A stretch of DNA of 64,000 nucleotides from Phyllostachys edulis (lineage: Eukaryota > Streptophyta > Magnoliopsida > Poales > Poaceae): NCBI GenBank assembly GCA_036346405.1, contig CM070561.1:32158338-32222337 (forward strand), read 5' to 3'. Made by a program: the position numbers and the translations under genes. How positions within the stretch are numbered: position 1 is the stretch's first letter; each line of letters begins with the position of its first letter. The notes beneath the pieces are model-generated. The model was not told the DNA's origin. It was given only the letters and a program-made list of their open reading frames with translations, and made no database searches. Of this stretch, positions 1 through 9,803 are shown one piece after another.

Positions 1-2363
1 ACGGTATAGCCTCGCCCTAAATCCGTGCTTGCACAGTATGCGATCATTGTTGCCCTCGTTTGTGGCCGTGTGTTGAACAACGAGAACAAGGGCACAACAC
101 ACCCCGTCTGTCGACTTTTCCATCCATTCTTGGGTACAGATCACCCATCGCTCTCGCCCGGTGTACATCCAACTACGATCCTCGGCCATCCTAGTGTACA
201 AAACATAATGCATATTTTAATCCAACTTTTATTTATGTCAAAATTACAACTACTGAGCTAGCTAGAAGCTACCCTATGATGCATGCCCTATATATGTACA
301 CTAAAACAGTTGACATGAAGACAATATATATAATCAGCAGACATAAAAACACTTTCTTTCAATATATATGAATACCTTTATTTATTAACACGTTAATGTA
401 GCATTGTAATGACAAAGATATCACCCACCATAAATGGACAACACAAAAAAAAAGCAAACTTTATTTCTTTTTGCACTTATCCATTACCTTCTGATTAGAT
501 TCTTGGGCCGAGGAGCCGAGGGAGTCTGCGGTGGGGAAGATGGTCTGCAATGTGTGTCGGTGGAGGCGGTCGGCGAGGCGGCAAGACTTGTGAGGCAAGT
601 GCCGAAAACAATCAAGCCTCGAAAGAACCTGTAGTTCTATGAAATTACGTTCTAACTTGGAACCCTCAGAATTTTTTATAATCTCCTAGTTGTTGACTAT
701 TTATTATAACCCAAAGACAACTTTATTTACAACATGCTAAAGAAGGAAAAAGCAATTGGATTTACGCAAAATGTAGATTATCACTAGCTTGGTGTGCACG
801 CATATATATCTTGATAATCTTGTAGTAGTAGTAGTACTATATATTAGCTTGTTACTACTATCTCTTATGTGCACATATGCTTTTAGAAATAATATATATC
901 TTTCTTTGCTACTTGTTTTGTATCAAAATATCGTAAAAGTAGGATTAAACATGGATCAAGCCTTTTGATTGATGTCACCTCACCTGTCATCTCTTGACTT
1001 GAGAGCTTTGCTACTACTTTAGGTCGGCATGTAAAGTAAGAAGCCTCTTTTACCCACACGCACATCCCCACTTTTGTTACTCCTACATTAGAATCGGTTC
1101 CCAATATATGTTTTCTCATCGAAAAGTACCCTACTCATGGAGACCAGCAAAGCTTTTGTCATGGATCACCTAGACAAATGTATGCTTCGATTATGACCTC
1201 ATTTTGTCGGTTTAGAGTGTTCATTGAAACAACAACCAAGTTTGCTAGTACTATAATAACATTTGCAGAGTATGCCTTTTGAGAGAAGATACGGTGTTTC
1301 CAAACTCCTTAATTTTTCTTACTCTCATTTTTGTTTTCAACATAACACTCAAGCTAGCTATTTGCTAATGATCAAGTCTTTTTATTTTGTAAAGAATGTA
1401 TAGCAACATTTCCTAACAATCTAACGACTCACATAGCTACATTAATTTACTTGTGATGGTTTTATATATGTTCGGAAAGGAACGAAGAAATAAACTAACT
1501 TGATTTTTATTTGTTAGTGGAACTGCACTATCTGCGGGGAGGACTAGTCGGCTTCCTAGTGAGTCCAACAACGGAATTAGCATGCAATCTTTCAAGGTGC
1601 GCACATACATAACCACCGGATTTATTTCAATTTACACTCCTAATTCTTGTCATCCCGTGCGGGATCACATGCGATCCGAGAGCCTAGAGATCCCATCGAC
1701 ATGTACTCCTGCGTGACGAGGCAGCGTCGGCGTGGCGAGTTGAACCTCGAGTTCACCCTAGGGCGACCGCACCACCGGCCAAGCTAAAGATCGATTTACA
1801 TGGACACCGCGAAAACACAATCATCGCCGACAAGAATTAGGGGCACTTTGCATGTTCATCATGCATTGCTAACATGGTCCCAAAGGGTGCCATCTTTCAC
1901 TATTGAAAGGAGGTGGTGAAGGATAGGAAAAGGAGGAACTAAAAGCTATGGTAGTGGTAGAAGTGAAAGCTAGCAATGGCACGCAGCTTGTAATGGAAAT
2001 GGGGTTAATGTTTAGGACAATTCAAAGGGCTTTTTGCAGTGGTAAGTGGTAACAATGAGCTAGGGGGAGAGATGAAAAAAGGGATGGCATGTTCTTGCTT
2101 TCTACTGCATCACACGGTCCGGAGAAAAGAGAGAGATAGTTGATAATCGATATGCATGATGCAGTGCTGGTCATGATTTGATGATCTTGAGGGAGATAAG
2201 GTGGCCATGCATTACAAGACTATCTCTTCAATGTCTATGCATGGTTCATTGGTGCTAATACTAATATATTGGCCCGATTAGTCACCAAATGCTCAAACAT
2301 GCAAATTTGTCCTTATAGTGCCCTACAAACCGTGACCTTGTCACTACTCAACAATTTAAACAT
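1..2363. other. Intergenic AT-rich DNA, no gene recognised
   Basis: No open frame here resembles a known protein. Short open frames (for example 434-634 plus and 883-1119 minus) have no start context, splice signals or family motifs that I can recognise. The stretch near 1540-1830 is more GC-rich and could hold a gene scrap, but I cannot identify it. Confidence 0.6.
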
Positions 2364-2444
2364 TACTCCCTCCATTCTTGAAAGGTTGACGCTGCCAGGA
2401 GAATTATTACTACTTGACGTCAAGAATATAAAACCGGAGGAGTA
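2364..2444. mobile_element. Stowaway-like MITE
   Basis: The short element begins TACTCCCTCC and ends GGAGGAGTA, with TA at both edges. This is the Tc1/mariner-type Stowaway terminal signature common in grasses. The inner halves share TTGACG next to the terminal repeat. It is about 80 bp long, which is very short, and the terminal repeats are imperfect. Assignment rests on the termini and the TA target. Confidence 0.6.
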
Positions 2445-3362
2445 ATTAACAATCGTGACGCCAAACTAAACAAAACAACTTTTATGCTCGACACATATGG
2501 CGTTGTAATTAACCAAATGATTGACCCTTTAATTGCATGGTGTAGTATGGTACAATACAATGTATAATATTTTCTTTGTGGATTCCAAATGTTAACATTT
2601 CTATTTAAGCTAATGAATACTTTTTTAGACCAACAAATATTTGATTTAAGTATTTAATTAGCGCAATTTTTGAGATTTCTCCCCAATGTTAAGCAGAGGA
2701 TTAAATTCAAGTTAGTGCTACTTATCTCTTTTTCTTATTCAAATTAACATATATCTAAGTCAACTATCAAATCTAAACCTTTAAAATTAAGGTCAACACA
2801 ATTAAGGGCTAGATATTTTCTCCTTTTTAGAATTATTTCAAATTCCTATATCTCTATGCCAACCATAAAATCCAAGTCTTTAAAATTTGGCTCCACCAAA
2901 GTATGGTTTAGATGTTTTTTTTTATTTCTTGTGAGAATTTCTAGCATATTTTTCCTTATGAGCTTGTAAATCATGTGTCATCAGCTTTTACTATATAATA
3001 GATAGATTCATTCGAACAAATTAATCAATTTACCATTTCTTCCATAAAATAGCTTCTTGTCCTAGTGTCACTTGAACACTAGCTAGCCAAATACTTTTGG
3101 TGCTGTAAGTACATTTTGAAACATGATCTGGAAAGAATACTAGGCGACTAACGACTCCAATTTACCCTATGCTCAACTGTAATCCTAGGGATGCTTATGC
3201 TTAATTAGGTTGTGATTGGTGTGGTAGTATTAGTAAATCGATACACTCCTCGAAATAAAGGGGTAAACCCATACTCTCTAAGCTATGCTTGATCAAATGA
3301 ACAACTTGACAAGAAGAACGGTAGTGTGGTAAAGATTGTCCTCCCAAATTTGAATGGATTTG
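2445..3362. other. AT-rich intergenic DNA, nothing recognised
   Basis: The stretch is AT-rich and repetitive (several variants of TTTAAAATTNGG). No gene, RNA or transposon terminus could be supported. Confidence 0.5.
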
Positions 3363-3399
3363 CTAAATAGCACGTTCGATTTTTAACTTACCTATACTG

Positions 3400-3952
3400 A
3401 ATCGTGGAGGAGGGAGCGAGGAGCCGGGGAGCCAGGGAGGTGGAGAGTGGGGGCGGCCATGGAGGAGGGAGCCCAGGAGGCGGAGTCGAGGCGGCGCCAG
3501 GAGGAGGAGGGAGCGGGGAGGCGGAGAGTCGGGCGGCGCCAGGAGGAGGGAGTCGGCAGGGCGGGCAGGCGGAGTGACGAGGGTGACGGCGGGCGTGAGG
3601 CGGTGGAGGCGCGGAGGACGGGAGGGAGCAAAGGGGGGATTGGGATAGGGAGCAAAGGCGGGGATTGGGAGGGGAGCAGCAAGACGGGGTTTTGGGGAAC
3701 GAAGCGTTAGAAACGAGCAGGCGCGCATGTGGGGAAAAAAATAAGCGACCGGATGTTTTAGCTCCGAGTGTCGACACTCGGGACATTGTTGTCCGTCAAA
3801 GTTTCCCGAGTGTCGATTGGACACTCGGAAACGCACTTTCAGTGTTTTATTCTATTACCGAGTGTTTCAGAGGAACTGGGAAGTTCCCGAGTGTATTATT
3901 CAAAACACTGGAAACTTCTGAGCACTCGGGAAATTAGACGATTCTGGTAGTG
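3400..3952 (+). mobile_element. CACTA (En/Spm-type) terminal fragment
   Basis: The right end reads ATTCTGGTAGTG (3941-3952), the reverse complement of a CACTACCAGAAT terminus. Just inside it lie repeated subterminal motifs of the CCGAGTGTC / GACACTCGG type in both orientations (about 3763-3930), as expected for transposase-binding sites of CACTA transposons. The interior (3420-3710) is a GA/GC-rich low-complexity tract that throws up proline- or arginine-rich open frames. No transposase is present and the opposite CACTA terminus was not found, so this is a truncated or non-autonomous copy. The left limit is approximate. Confidence 0.65.
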
Positions 3953-3954
3953 AG

Positions 3955-4212
3955 TGTGGAGCTATATTTGAGTAGTCTTCCACACCACGAGTACCTCTTA
4001 GTCACTCCAGTATGTCGAGCTAAAAACCAGCCGTGCTCGGAGCCAAACGTGATGCGACCATATCAACCGAGTAAAGCCACGGACCACAGGTCTACTGCGT
4101 CATGCCATCATGCATGCACCTTTTTTTTCTTACAAGCGGTGCCATATTCGTTGACCATTCCATGCACGGTGCGGGCGGCACCAGACGGCAGACGCGCCAA
4201 CTGCCCCAATTT
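3955..4212 (+). repeat. Left arm of a long-range inverted repeat
   Basis: This stretch reappears as its reverse complement at about 13741-13995. Shared landmarks, in opposite order, include GTGGAGCT, GAGTAGTCTTCCAC, GTACCTCTTAGTCACTCC, GTGCTCGGAGCCAAACGTG and CCATGCACGGTGCGGGCGGC. The arms are separated by about 9.5 kb that contains the Tekay-like element and the first RPL13a fragment. The left arm abuts the CACTA end at 3952. Confidence 0.8.
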
Positions 4213-4315
4213 ATAGTTTTGTACATGCCGACACCCCTACTCGGCCCTTTCATGTAGTATTCGTGTCCCCCCACCCCACCGTGAGCGTGCTCAACACCGC
4301 AAATCCACAACACTG

Positions 4316-4570
4316 CAGTAGACCTGTTCATGGGCCGCCCGACCCGTCGGCTCGAGCCCGACCATGTCCGGGCTGGGCTTGGGACTGCAAGTCCAGCCCG
4401 AAGGAAGCCCGACCCAGCCCGAAATTCCAAAAAAACAATTAAAAATAGAAATATATTATTTTAATCCTGAAAACGAATTAAATAATACTTTTTTATTCCC
4501 AAAAAGATTAAAATAATACATTTTAATGTGAAATTCAACTTTTCGGGCTGGGCCGGGCTCAGGCCTGAGG
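4316..4570. mobile_element. hAT-type non-autonomous repeat, truncated
   Basis: The stretch begins with TAGACCTGTTCATGGGCC and continues with GCCCGACCC / GGGCTGGGC motifs on both sides of an AT-rich centre. This pattern is common to small non-autonomous hAT repeats in plants. The right end is lost where the truncated 5' LTR of the next element begins (about 4570). Confidence 0.45.
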
Positions 4571-4821
4571 ACTAGGACGACTAGGCTGTGCCCTCCAGAC
4601 GATTGCTAGTGGCGAATCGTGTGGTCTACTTGCTTTTGTCTTCCGCTGTGTTCCTTATTGTCGGCTCTTAAGCCATTCTTGTAATCAACTCTGTTGTTTA
4701 TTAATAAAGTTGTGTTGATGGTTGTTACCACATTTGTTTACTGTGTGAGCTAGCCACTGATCTTGGGATTAGCTCGGTTATGCACAGAGGATTCGGGGTG
4801 ATCCCGGATCCGGCCCCGATA
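4570..4821 (+). repeat. 5' LTR remnant of the Tekay-like element
   Basis: These ~250 bp match the last 250 bp of the LTR ending at 9803 (shared GACGACTAGGCTG, TTAATAAAGTTG, GAGGATTCGGGGTGATCCCG). The terminal CA is degraded to TA. The rest of the 5' LTR was deleted, leaving the truncated hAT-type repeat on its left. Confidence 0.85.
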
Positions 4822-4825
4822 AGAG

Positions 4826-4839
4826 TGGTATCAGAGCCA
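4826..4839 (+). other. Primer-binding site (initiator Met tRNA)
   Basis: TGGTATCAGAGCCA lies 4 bp downstream of the LTR end. It is complementary to the 3' end of plant initiator methionine tRNA, the usual primer of Ty3/gypsy elements. Confidence 0.9.
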
Positions 4840-5275
4840 TCTCGACTGCAGGTCGTAACCTAGTAGAATGACCGTTAGCTGAAAATTTCAAAACTTATTT
4901 TATATAACAAGAAAAATAATTTGTTCTCTTCTCATCTTGGTCGTCTTTCTATCCTTACCTCCTTCTTGATATTCTTCATTACCTTATTCCTCCTTCACCA
5001 TTTTACAACGTCAAATGTATCCTCTTTCCCTTGAAATTTCTATAGGTGATCTCTTGATTAGCTATCTTGGTGTTCGAGACCTCAAGACTTGAAGCTGTCA
5101 AAGGAGCGTCGTCGCGCAAGAACCCCCGAAGACCGCGAGCGTCGAGTAGAATGTTGTATAGCTATTAAAGTATTTAGAAAAGATTTTTGTGTTGGTTGTT
5201 CTGCTTGGGTGGGTTGTTTCGCCCTATCCCCATTAGTTTCTCCTCTTCTTTACTTAGTCTGTGGAGTTTCAGCAG

Positions 5276-6325
5276 ATGGTGACTACTACATAGCAGCGTT
5301 GGCAGATGCCGATGTCGAATGCAGAGAATGTGCAAGAGAACCCAATTCCACCGCCACCACCCTCCAAACCAAGGACCCGATCGAACGGATGATGACCAAC
5401 CAAGCTCGGTGATCGATCACCGCTTGCTCAATCCATCAACAGCATGCATAACTTGCAAGCAGTAGTAGCAGCAGCAGCTCAACCTCAAGCTTATGCTCCA
5501 CATCCTCCAAGGGCCAACATATCAGAGTTCATGAGATTGCATCCACCAACTTTCACCAACAGCGTTGAGCCAATGGAGGCTGATGATTGGCTTAGAACAA
5601 TCGGCAGGAAACTGGACATGATCTAGTGCACTGATCGTGAGAGGATTCTGTTCGCCTCTCACCAGCTGAATGGACTAGCATCGGAGTGGTGGGATAACTT
5701 CACCCAGTCCCACGCTGATGCTCAGACCATCACTTGGGACGAATTTGTGCAGGCTTTCCGCCGTGCACACATTCCTCCAAGCATGATGGCCCTGAAGAAG
5801 AAAGAGTTCCGCACCTTACGCCAAGGTAGCCGCTCAGTCAATGAGTATTTGCACAAGTTCAACTAGTTAGCCCGCTATGCACTAGAAGATGTAGCAACTA
5901 ATGAAGCCAAACAAGAGCGTTTCTTGGAAGGACTCAATGATGACCTCGTAGTCCTTCTCATTGCCCAAGACTACTCAGATTTTCAGTAGCTGGTAAGCAA
6001 GGCTATCCGTCAGGAGGCCAAGCACCTAGAAATGGAGAACCGCAAGAGGAAGAAAGCATCCCAGAAATTCAACTCTGGGGGTTTTCCCAAGCCCCGCACC
6101 GCTCAGCCGCAGACACCCCAGCGTAGGACATTCCAGTCCTCTCCGTCCAAAGCACCGGCGCCAGCTCAGCGCCCAGTCAGCTCAGGTTTTTGCAACACTT
6201 CTCCTGGATGCCAGTTTCCGAAGAAGGCACCTACTACCTCCACCACAGGAGTTACTTGCTTTTATTGTAATGAAGTGGGGCACTACGCCAATAAGTGCCC
6301 GAAGATTTCAGATCAGAGAAAAACT
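5276..6325 (+). pseudogene. Tekay-like gag with six premature stops
   Basis: A single reading frame from the ATG at 5276 encodes a plant retrotransposon Gag (retrotrans_gag family). Recognisable parts are the PP-rich leader, the DDWLR motif, the ASEWWDNF core and a C-terminal CCHC zinc knuckle, CFYCNEVGHYANKCP, near 6260-6303. The frame never shifts but is cut by TAG at 5291, 5624, 5864 and 5987 and by TGA at 5390 and 5393. Each stop can be explained by a single C-to-T change, CAG to TAG or CGA to TGA. After about 6320 the sequence jumps into the integrase C-terminus, so the frame is also truncated. Confidence 0.85.
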
Positions 6326-6680
6326 AGCACTAAGATTTGTTGGGCCATACAAGATTGTGTAAAGAAAAGGCGAAGTTGCCTATCAGCTAGAGCTACTGGC
6401 GTCTTTATCTGTAGTTCATGACGTCTTCCACGTATCGCAGCTGAAAAAGTGTCTTCGAGTTTCAACAGAGCAAACACCACTGGAGAGCATCGACTTTCAA
6501 GAAGACCTCACCTATGTGGAGCAGCCAATCAAGATTCTGGATATCGCGGAGCGTGTCACCAGAAGCAGGATCATCCGTTCATGCAAAGTTCAGTGGAGTA
6601 ACCACTCAGAAGAAGAAGCCACCTGGGAACGAGAAGAAGATCTGAAAGCATAGTATCCCCACCTTTTTGCTAAACAAGTC
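6325..6680 (+). pseudogene. Integrase C-terminus and chromodomain relic
   Basis: Immediately after the gag zinc knuckle the sequence reads as the end of a Ty3/gypsy integrase: FVGPYKIV, then GEVAYQLEL, then VFHVSQLKKCL. It ends in a chromodomain-like tail with QPIKILD, VKVQW-type (here CKVQWSNHS) and EATWEREEDL motifs near 6530-6650. Chromodomains guide chromovirus integration to modified chromatin. A TAA interrupts the integrase part near 6360. The junction with gag shows that roughly 3 kb of pol was deleted. Confidence 0.85.
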
Positions 6681-6704
6681 TGAATCTCGGGGTCGAGATT
6701 CCCT

Positions 6705-6717
6705 TAAGGGGGGTAGG
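6705..6717 (+). other. Polypurine tract of the Tekay-like element
   Basis: TAAGGGGGGTAGG lies just upstream of the TGTAACATCC start of the 3' LTR. This is the expected plus-strand primer for retrotransposon DNA synthesis. Confidence 0.85.
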
Positions 6718-6719
6718 TT

Positions 6720-9700
6720 TGTAACATCCCAATTTTCAGGTCTTTTTGAAAATTTTTAAAATAAAAAGAACCATTTGGTTTTGTTGAAGTTCTAAAGCTT
6801 AAATTGAGATTTTGGAATTAAAAGTGATTTAAATGACTAAATCAAACTTCAACTAATTCAAAAGTTGGGTTTTTGTGTCTGTTGGAGTTCTTTGGTGTTG
6901 AAATCCCCTTTCTCTGTTCACTCTGTGTTTCCCTCGGCCCAGCTCTTTCTTCTTTAGACCTCCCTTTCGTTTGGATATCTCCCTCAGTCCAGACCTCCCT
7001 TTCGTTTGGACCTCTCACTCAGTCCAGACCTCCCTTTCGTTTGGACGTCTCCCTCAGTCCAGACCTCCCTCTCAGTCCAAGGCCTCCAGGTGGTCATCGG
7101 AGACCTCCAGGTGGTCCTGGGAGACCTCCTAGGTGGTCCTGGTAGACCTCCGGGTGGTCTTAGAGACCGGTCACGACCACCCCTTGGGTCACGACCACCC
7201 CTTTGGTCACAACCTCCCCATTGGTTGGACCACCCTCCCGAGTTTTGACTAGCCCCACTTGTTAGCCTTGCTCACCTTCTTCTTCCTCTCGCTGTGTCAC
7301 TGCTGACGCAATTGTCTTCGCGCATTAAATGCCATTGTGTTGCATTAAATACTGTCGCTTCTGTAGTACCCGTTTCCCCTCTTGTCTCCTCCTCTACCTG
7401 CCCCCATCTCCTCCTTCACCTACCCTCGACCGCGTGCGCCTCTGAGTCTTTCAGCGACTCTCCCCGTCTCCCCTGGCTATAAAAGCCTGAGCAACCCTCT
7501 TTCATCACCTTTTTCCGCACCCAACTCTCTTGCTCTCGCCCAGTTTCACCGTTCTTCAAGTTTCGCCACCGTCCGCTGGAGTCTGCGCCATCGCCTCCTC
7601 GTCACCAAGGAGTTCGCTAGAGCCTGCGCCATCTTCAACCACCTCGCTGCCGAAGGATTCGCCGGAGCGCCCGCGCCGTCTTCGATCGCCGCCGCCGTCC
7701 ACCGACTCCCCCTCCTCCTTTAGTCTCTTTCTCGGCCCTGATGAGTTTCTCCGTGCCCTGTTCTCTTCCCTTGTTCCTACGACTACGTTGCGTAGTCATA
7801 TTCCTTCCTACGATCACGTTGCATAGTCGTATCCTTTTTGTATTCTTCGCACGACCACGTTGAGTAGTCGTACCCTTCATTGGACCTTCTTCCGCCCAGT
7901 CGAACCTCTTCGACTAGGTCGTTGGACCCTAGGACCTCCTCCTCATGACCTTCTCCTCAGGACCTCCCTCGACAACCCTCTTAGTTGGACCTCCTACCGA
8001 CCCGTCGGACCTCTTCCGACCAGGTCGTTGGACCTCCTCCCGACCAATTGGACCTCCTCTCGATTGGTCGAGCCTCCTCCCGAGAGCCCGTTCCTAATTC
8101 ATCTAATTCAGCACCTTGCTGTTGGTTCTAGTTCGGTTTGTTTTGGAGTTCATTTGGATTTTATCTGGTCTTTATTTGAATTTGCTTCGTTCTCACATGT
8201 AGATTTCGATGACTCCGGAGAGCCCGAGTACTTCGAGGAAGTAGATCCTCAAGCTTTCGAGTAAGTCAAGTTACACTTTTGATCATATTGAATCCCAGTA
8301 TCTCAAATTATTTATGTTCTGTTCCAAATTATTATTGCATGCTTATCTAAATTCAAGTAATTGAAATCCATGTTTTAACTTTATAGTTATTCCTAATTCC
8401 TTTGTACATCCAAACTTGATTATTGATTCGACCACCCCTTGTTACCATAGTAAAGAGCTAGTTGGTATATTAGTATGAACTAGCACCTGTTGCAAAACTC
8501 TATGCTTAGTCAAAGCTTAGACCTAAAAATCTTGATTTGGGGAATTTACCGCCAAAGACAAGTGTTGTCTAAATGTTTTAACCATGACATCGGGTTGTCA
8601 TGGAAGTTTGCAAATATTTTTGAAAAGCAAAGAAAAAAGGAAAATTGGTTTGGACTTGGACGAATTGGTTGTTTGGATGTATGCATGTTCACGCACGGGA
8701 TCGAGTCATTTCTATGATCGAGACCCAAGGTTCTGTTGGAAGTCGCCCAAGTCAGTTAAGGACCGTTCTTCGAGCCGCATCTTGCTAAGCCCCATCGTAC
8801 TACTACAGGTCTCGAGTGGGAGGGACCTGGCTGACTAATTTGCAATGTTCCACTGTGGTCGTTCCATCCGGTTGTGTGGGTGTCTTGACGACCTACTTTT
8901 ATTCATTCCCACCTGGCGCAAGAGGGGGCTAGGAACCCGACGGGTCTCTCTCCAAAGGGGGCGAAACCTTAGCGAGGAGGGACTGCGGTGGAATGGCGTA
9001 GTGTAAAGGCCTTGTCACGTGCTCTAGACCGCTTACCTACGGTATTGAGCGGTGGTATCGACGGATGCCAAACAAATTAGAGAAGTCATGTCGTGTGGGT
9101 AAAGTTGTGCACCTCTACAGAGTGTAAAACTATTCGAATATCCATGTCCATGGTCATGGACATGCTAGCAAAGCTGCTTCAAGTTAGATTTTGGTTTTGT
9201 TTTCAAAAGACTTTATGAAATGATTTTGGATGTCTATCTAAATGAGAATTTGGGTAGGGAGCCTCGTGATAGGAGGGTATCCTTCGCCACTTGTTGATGA
9301 ATATTATCCGACTATAAAACTGAGATTTAGAAAATGAATTTTAGTTATTGTATAGCTGCTTTGGAACTTAGTACAAGTATTGAGAAAGAAACATGGCTTT
9401 ATGCAAATCAACTCTATAAGCCTTCCTTTGAGATATCCTTGCATGCATTTCAATTTGTTACTTGACGGGTGTGACTTGCGAGCACGGTTGTTGTGCTCAC
9501 TCTGCTTAATCTAATAATTGAGCGGGAGAGGACATCTACGAGGAGCCTAAGGAACAGGACGACTAGGCTGCGCCCTCTAGACGATTGCCTGTGGCGAATC
9601 GTGTGGTCTACTTGCTTTTGTCTTCTGCTGTGTTCGTTATTGTCGGCTCTTAAGTCGTTCTTGTAATCAACTCTTTTGTTTATTAATAAAGTTGCGTTGA

Positions 9701-9803
9701 TGGTTGTTACCATATTTGTTTACTGTGTGAGCGGGCCGCTGATTTTGGAACTAGCTCGGTTATACACAGAGGATTCGGGGTGATCCCGGGTCCGGCCCCA
9801 ACA
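6720..9803 (+). repeat. 3' LTR of the Tekay-like element (3084 bp)
   Basis: It starts TGTAACATCC after the polypurine tract and ends CCCCAACA. The first third holds short direct repeats: TCCCTTTCGTTTGGA with CAGTCCAGACC at 6959-7080, and GACCTCC-GGTGGTC units at 7080-7230. Around 7780-8080 it carries inverted TACGACCA / TAGTCGTA motifs. A TATA-like CTATAAAAG occurs near 7478-7486, upstream of a CT-rich leader-like stretch. Open frames across 6873-8264 are products of this repeat and not genes. Confidence 0.85.

Larger units (their letters stand above)
4570..9803 (+). mobile_element. Tekay-like Ty3/gypsy chromovirus, internally deleted
   Basis: The order is: LTR remnant (4570-4821), primer-binding site (4826-4839), gag with zinc knuckle, a jump to the integrase C-terminus plus chromodomain, polypurine tract, and a complete 3' LTR of 3084 bp (6720-9803). 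Protease, reverse transcriptase, RNase H and the integrase core are missing. The chromodomain and very long LTR point to the Tekay (Del) clade. The 5' LTR retains only its last ~250 bp, so its target duplication cannot be checked. Confidence 0.85.

Noticed and set aside
434..634. 66-residue plus-strand frame with GLQCVSVEAVGEAARLV
   Set aside because: It looked peptide-precursor-like, but there is no signal peptide and no recognised motif. Too little to call a gene.
3363..3836. Long proline/serine-rich open frames on the minus strand
   Set aside because: They come from a GC-rich low-complexity tract inside the CACTA fragment; several overlapping frames are equally open and none matches a family.
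6873..8264. Several open frames rich in Pro, Ser and Leu
   Set aside because: All fall inside the Tekay-like 3' LTR, over its short tandem repeats and CT-rich leader.
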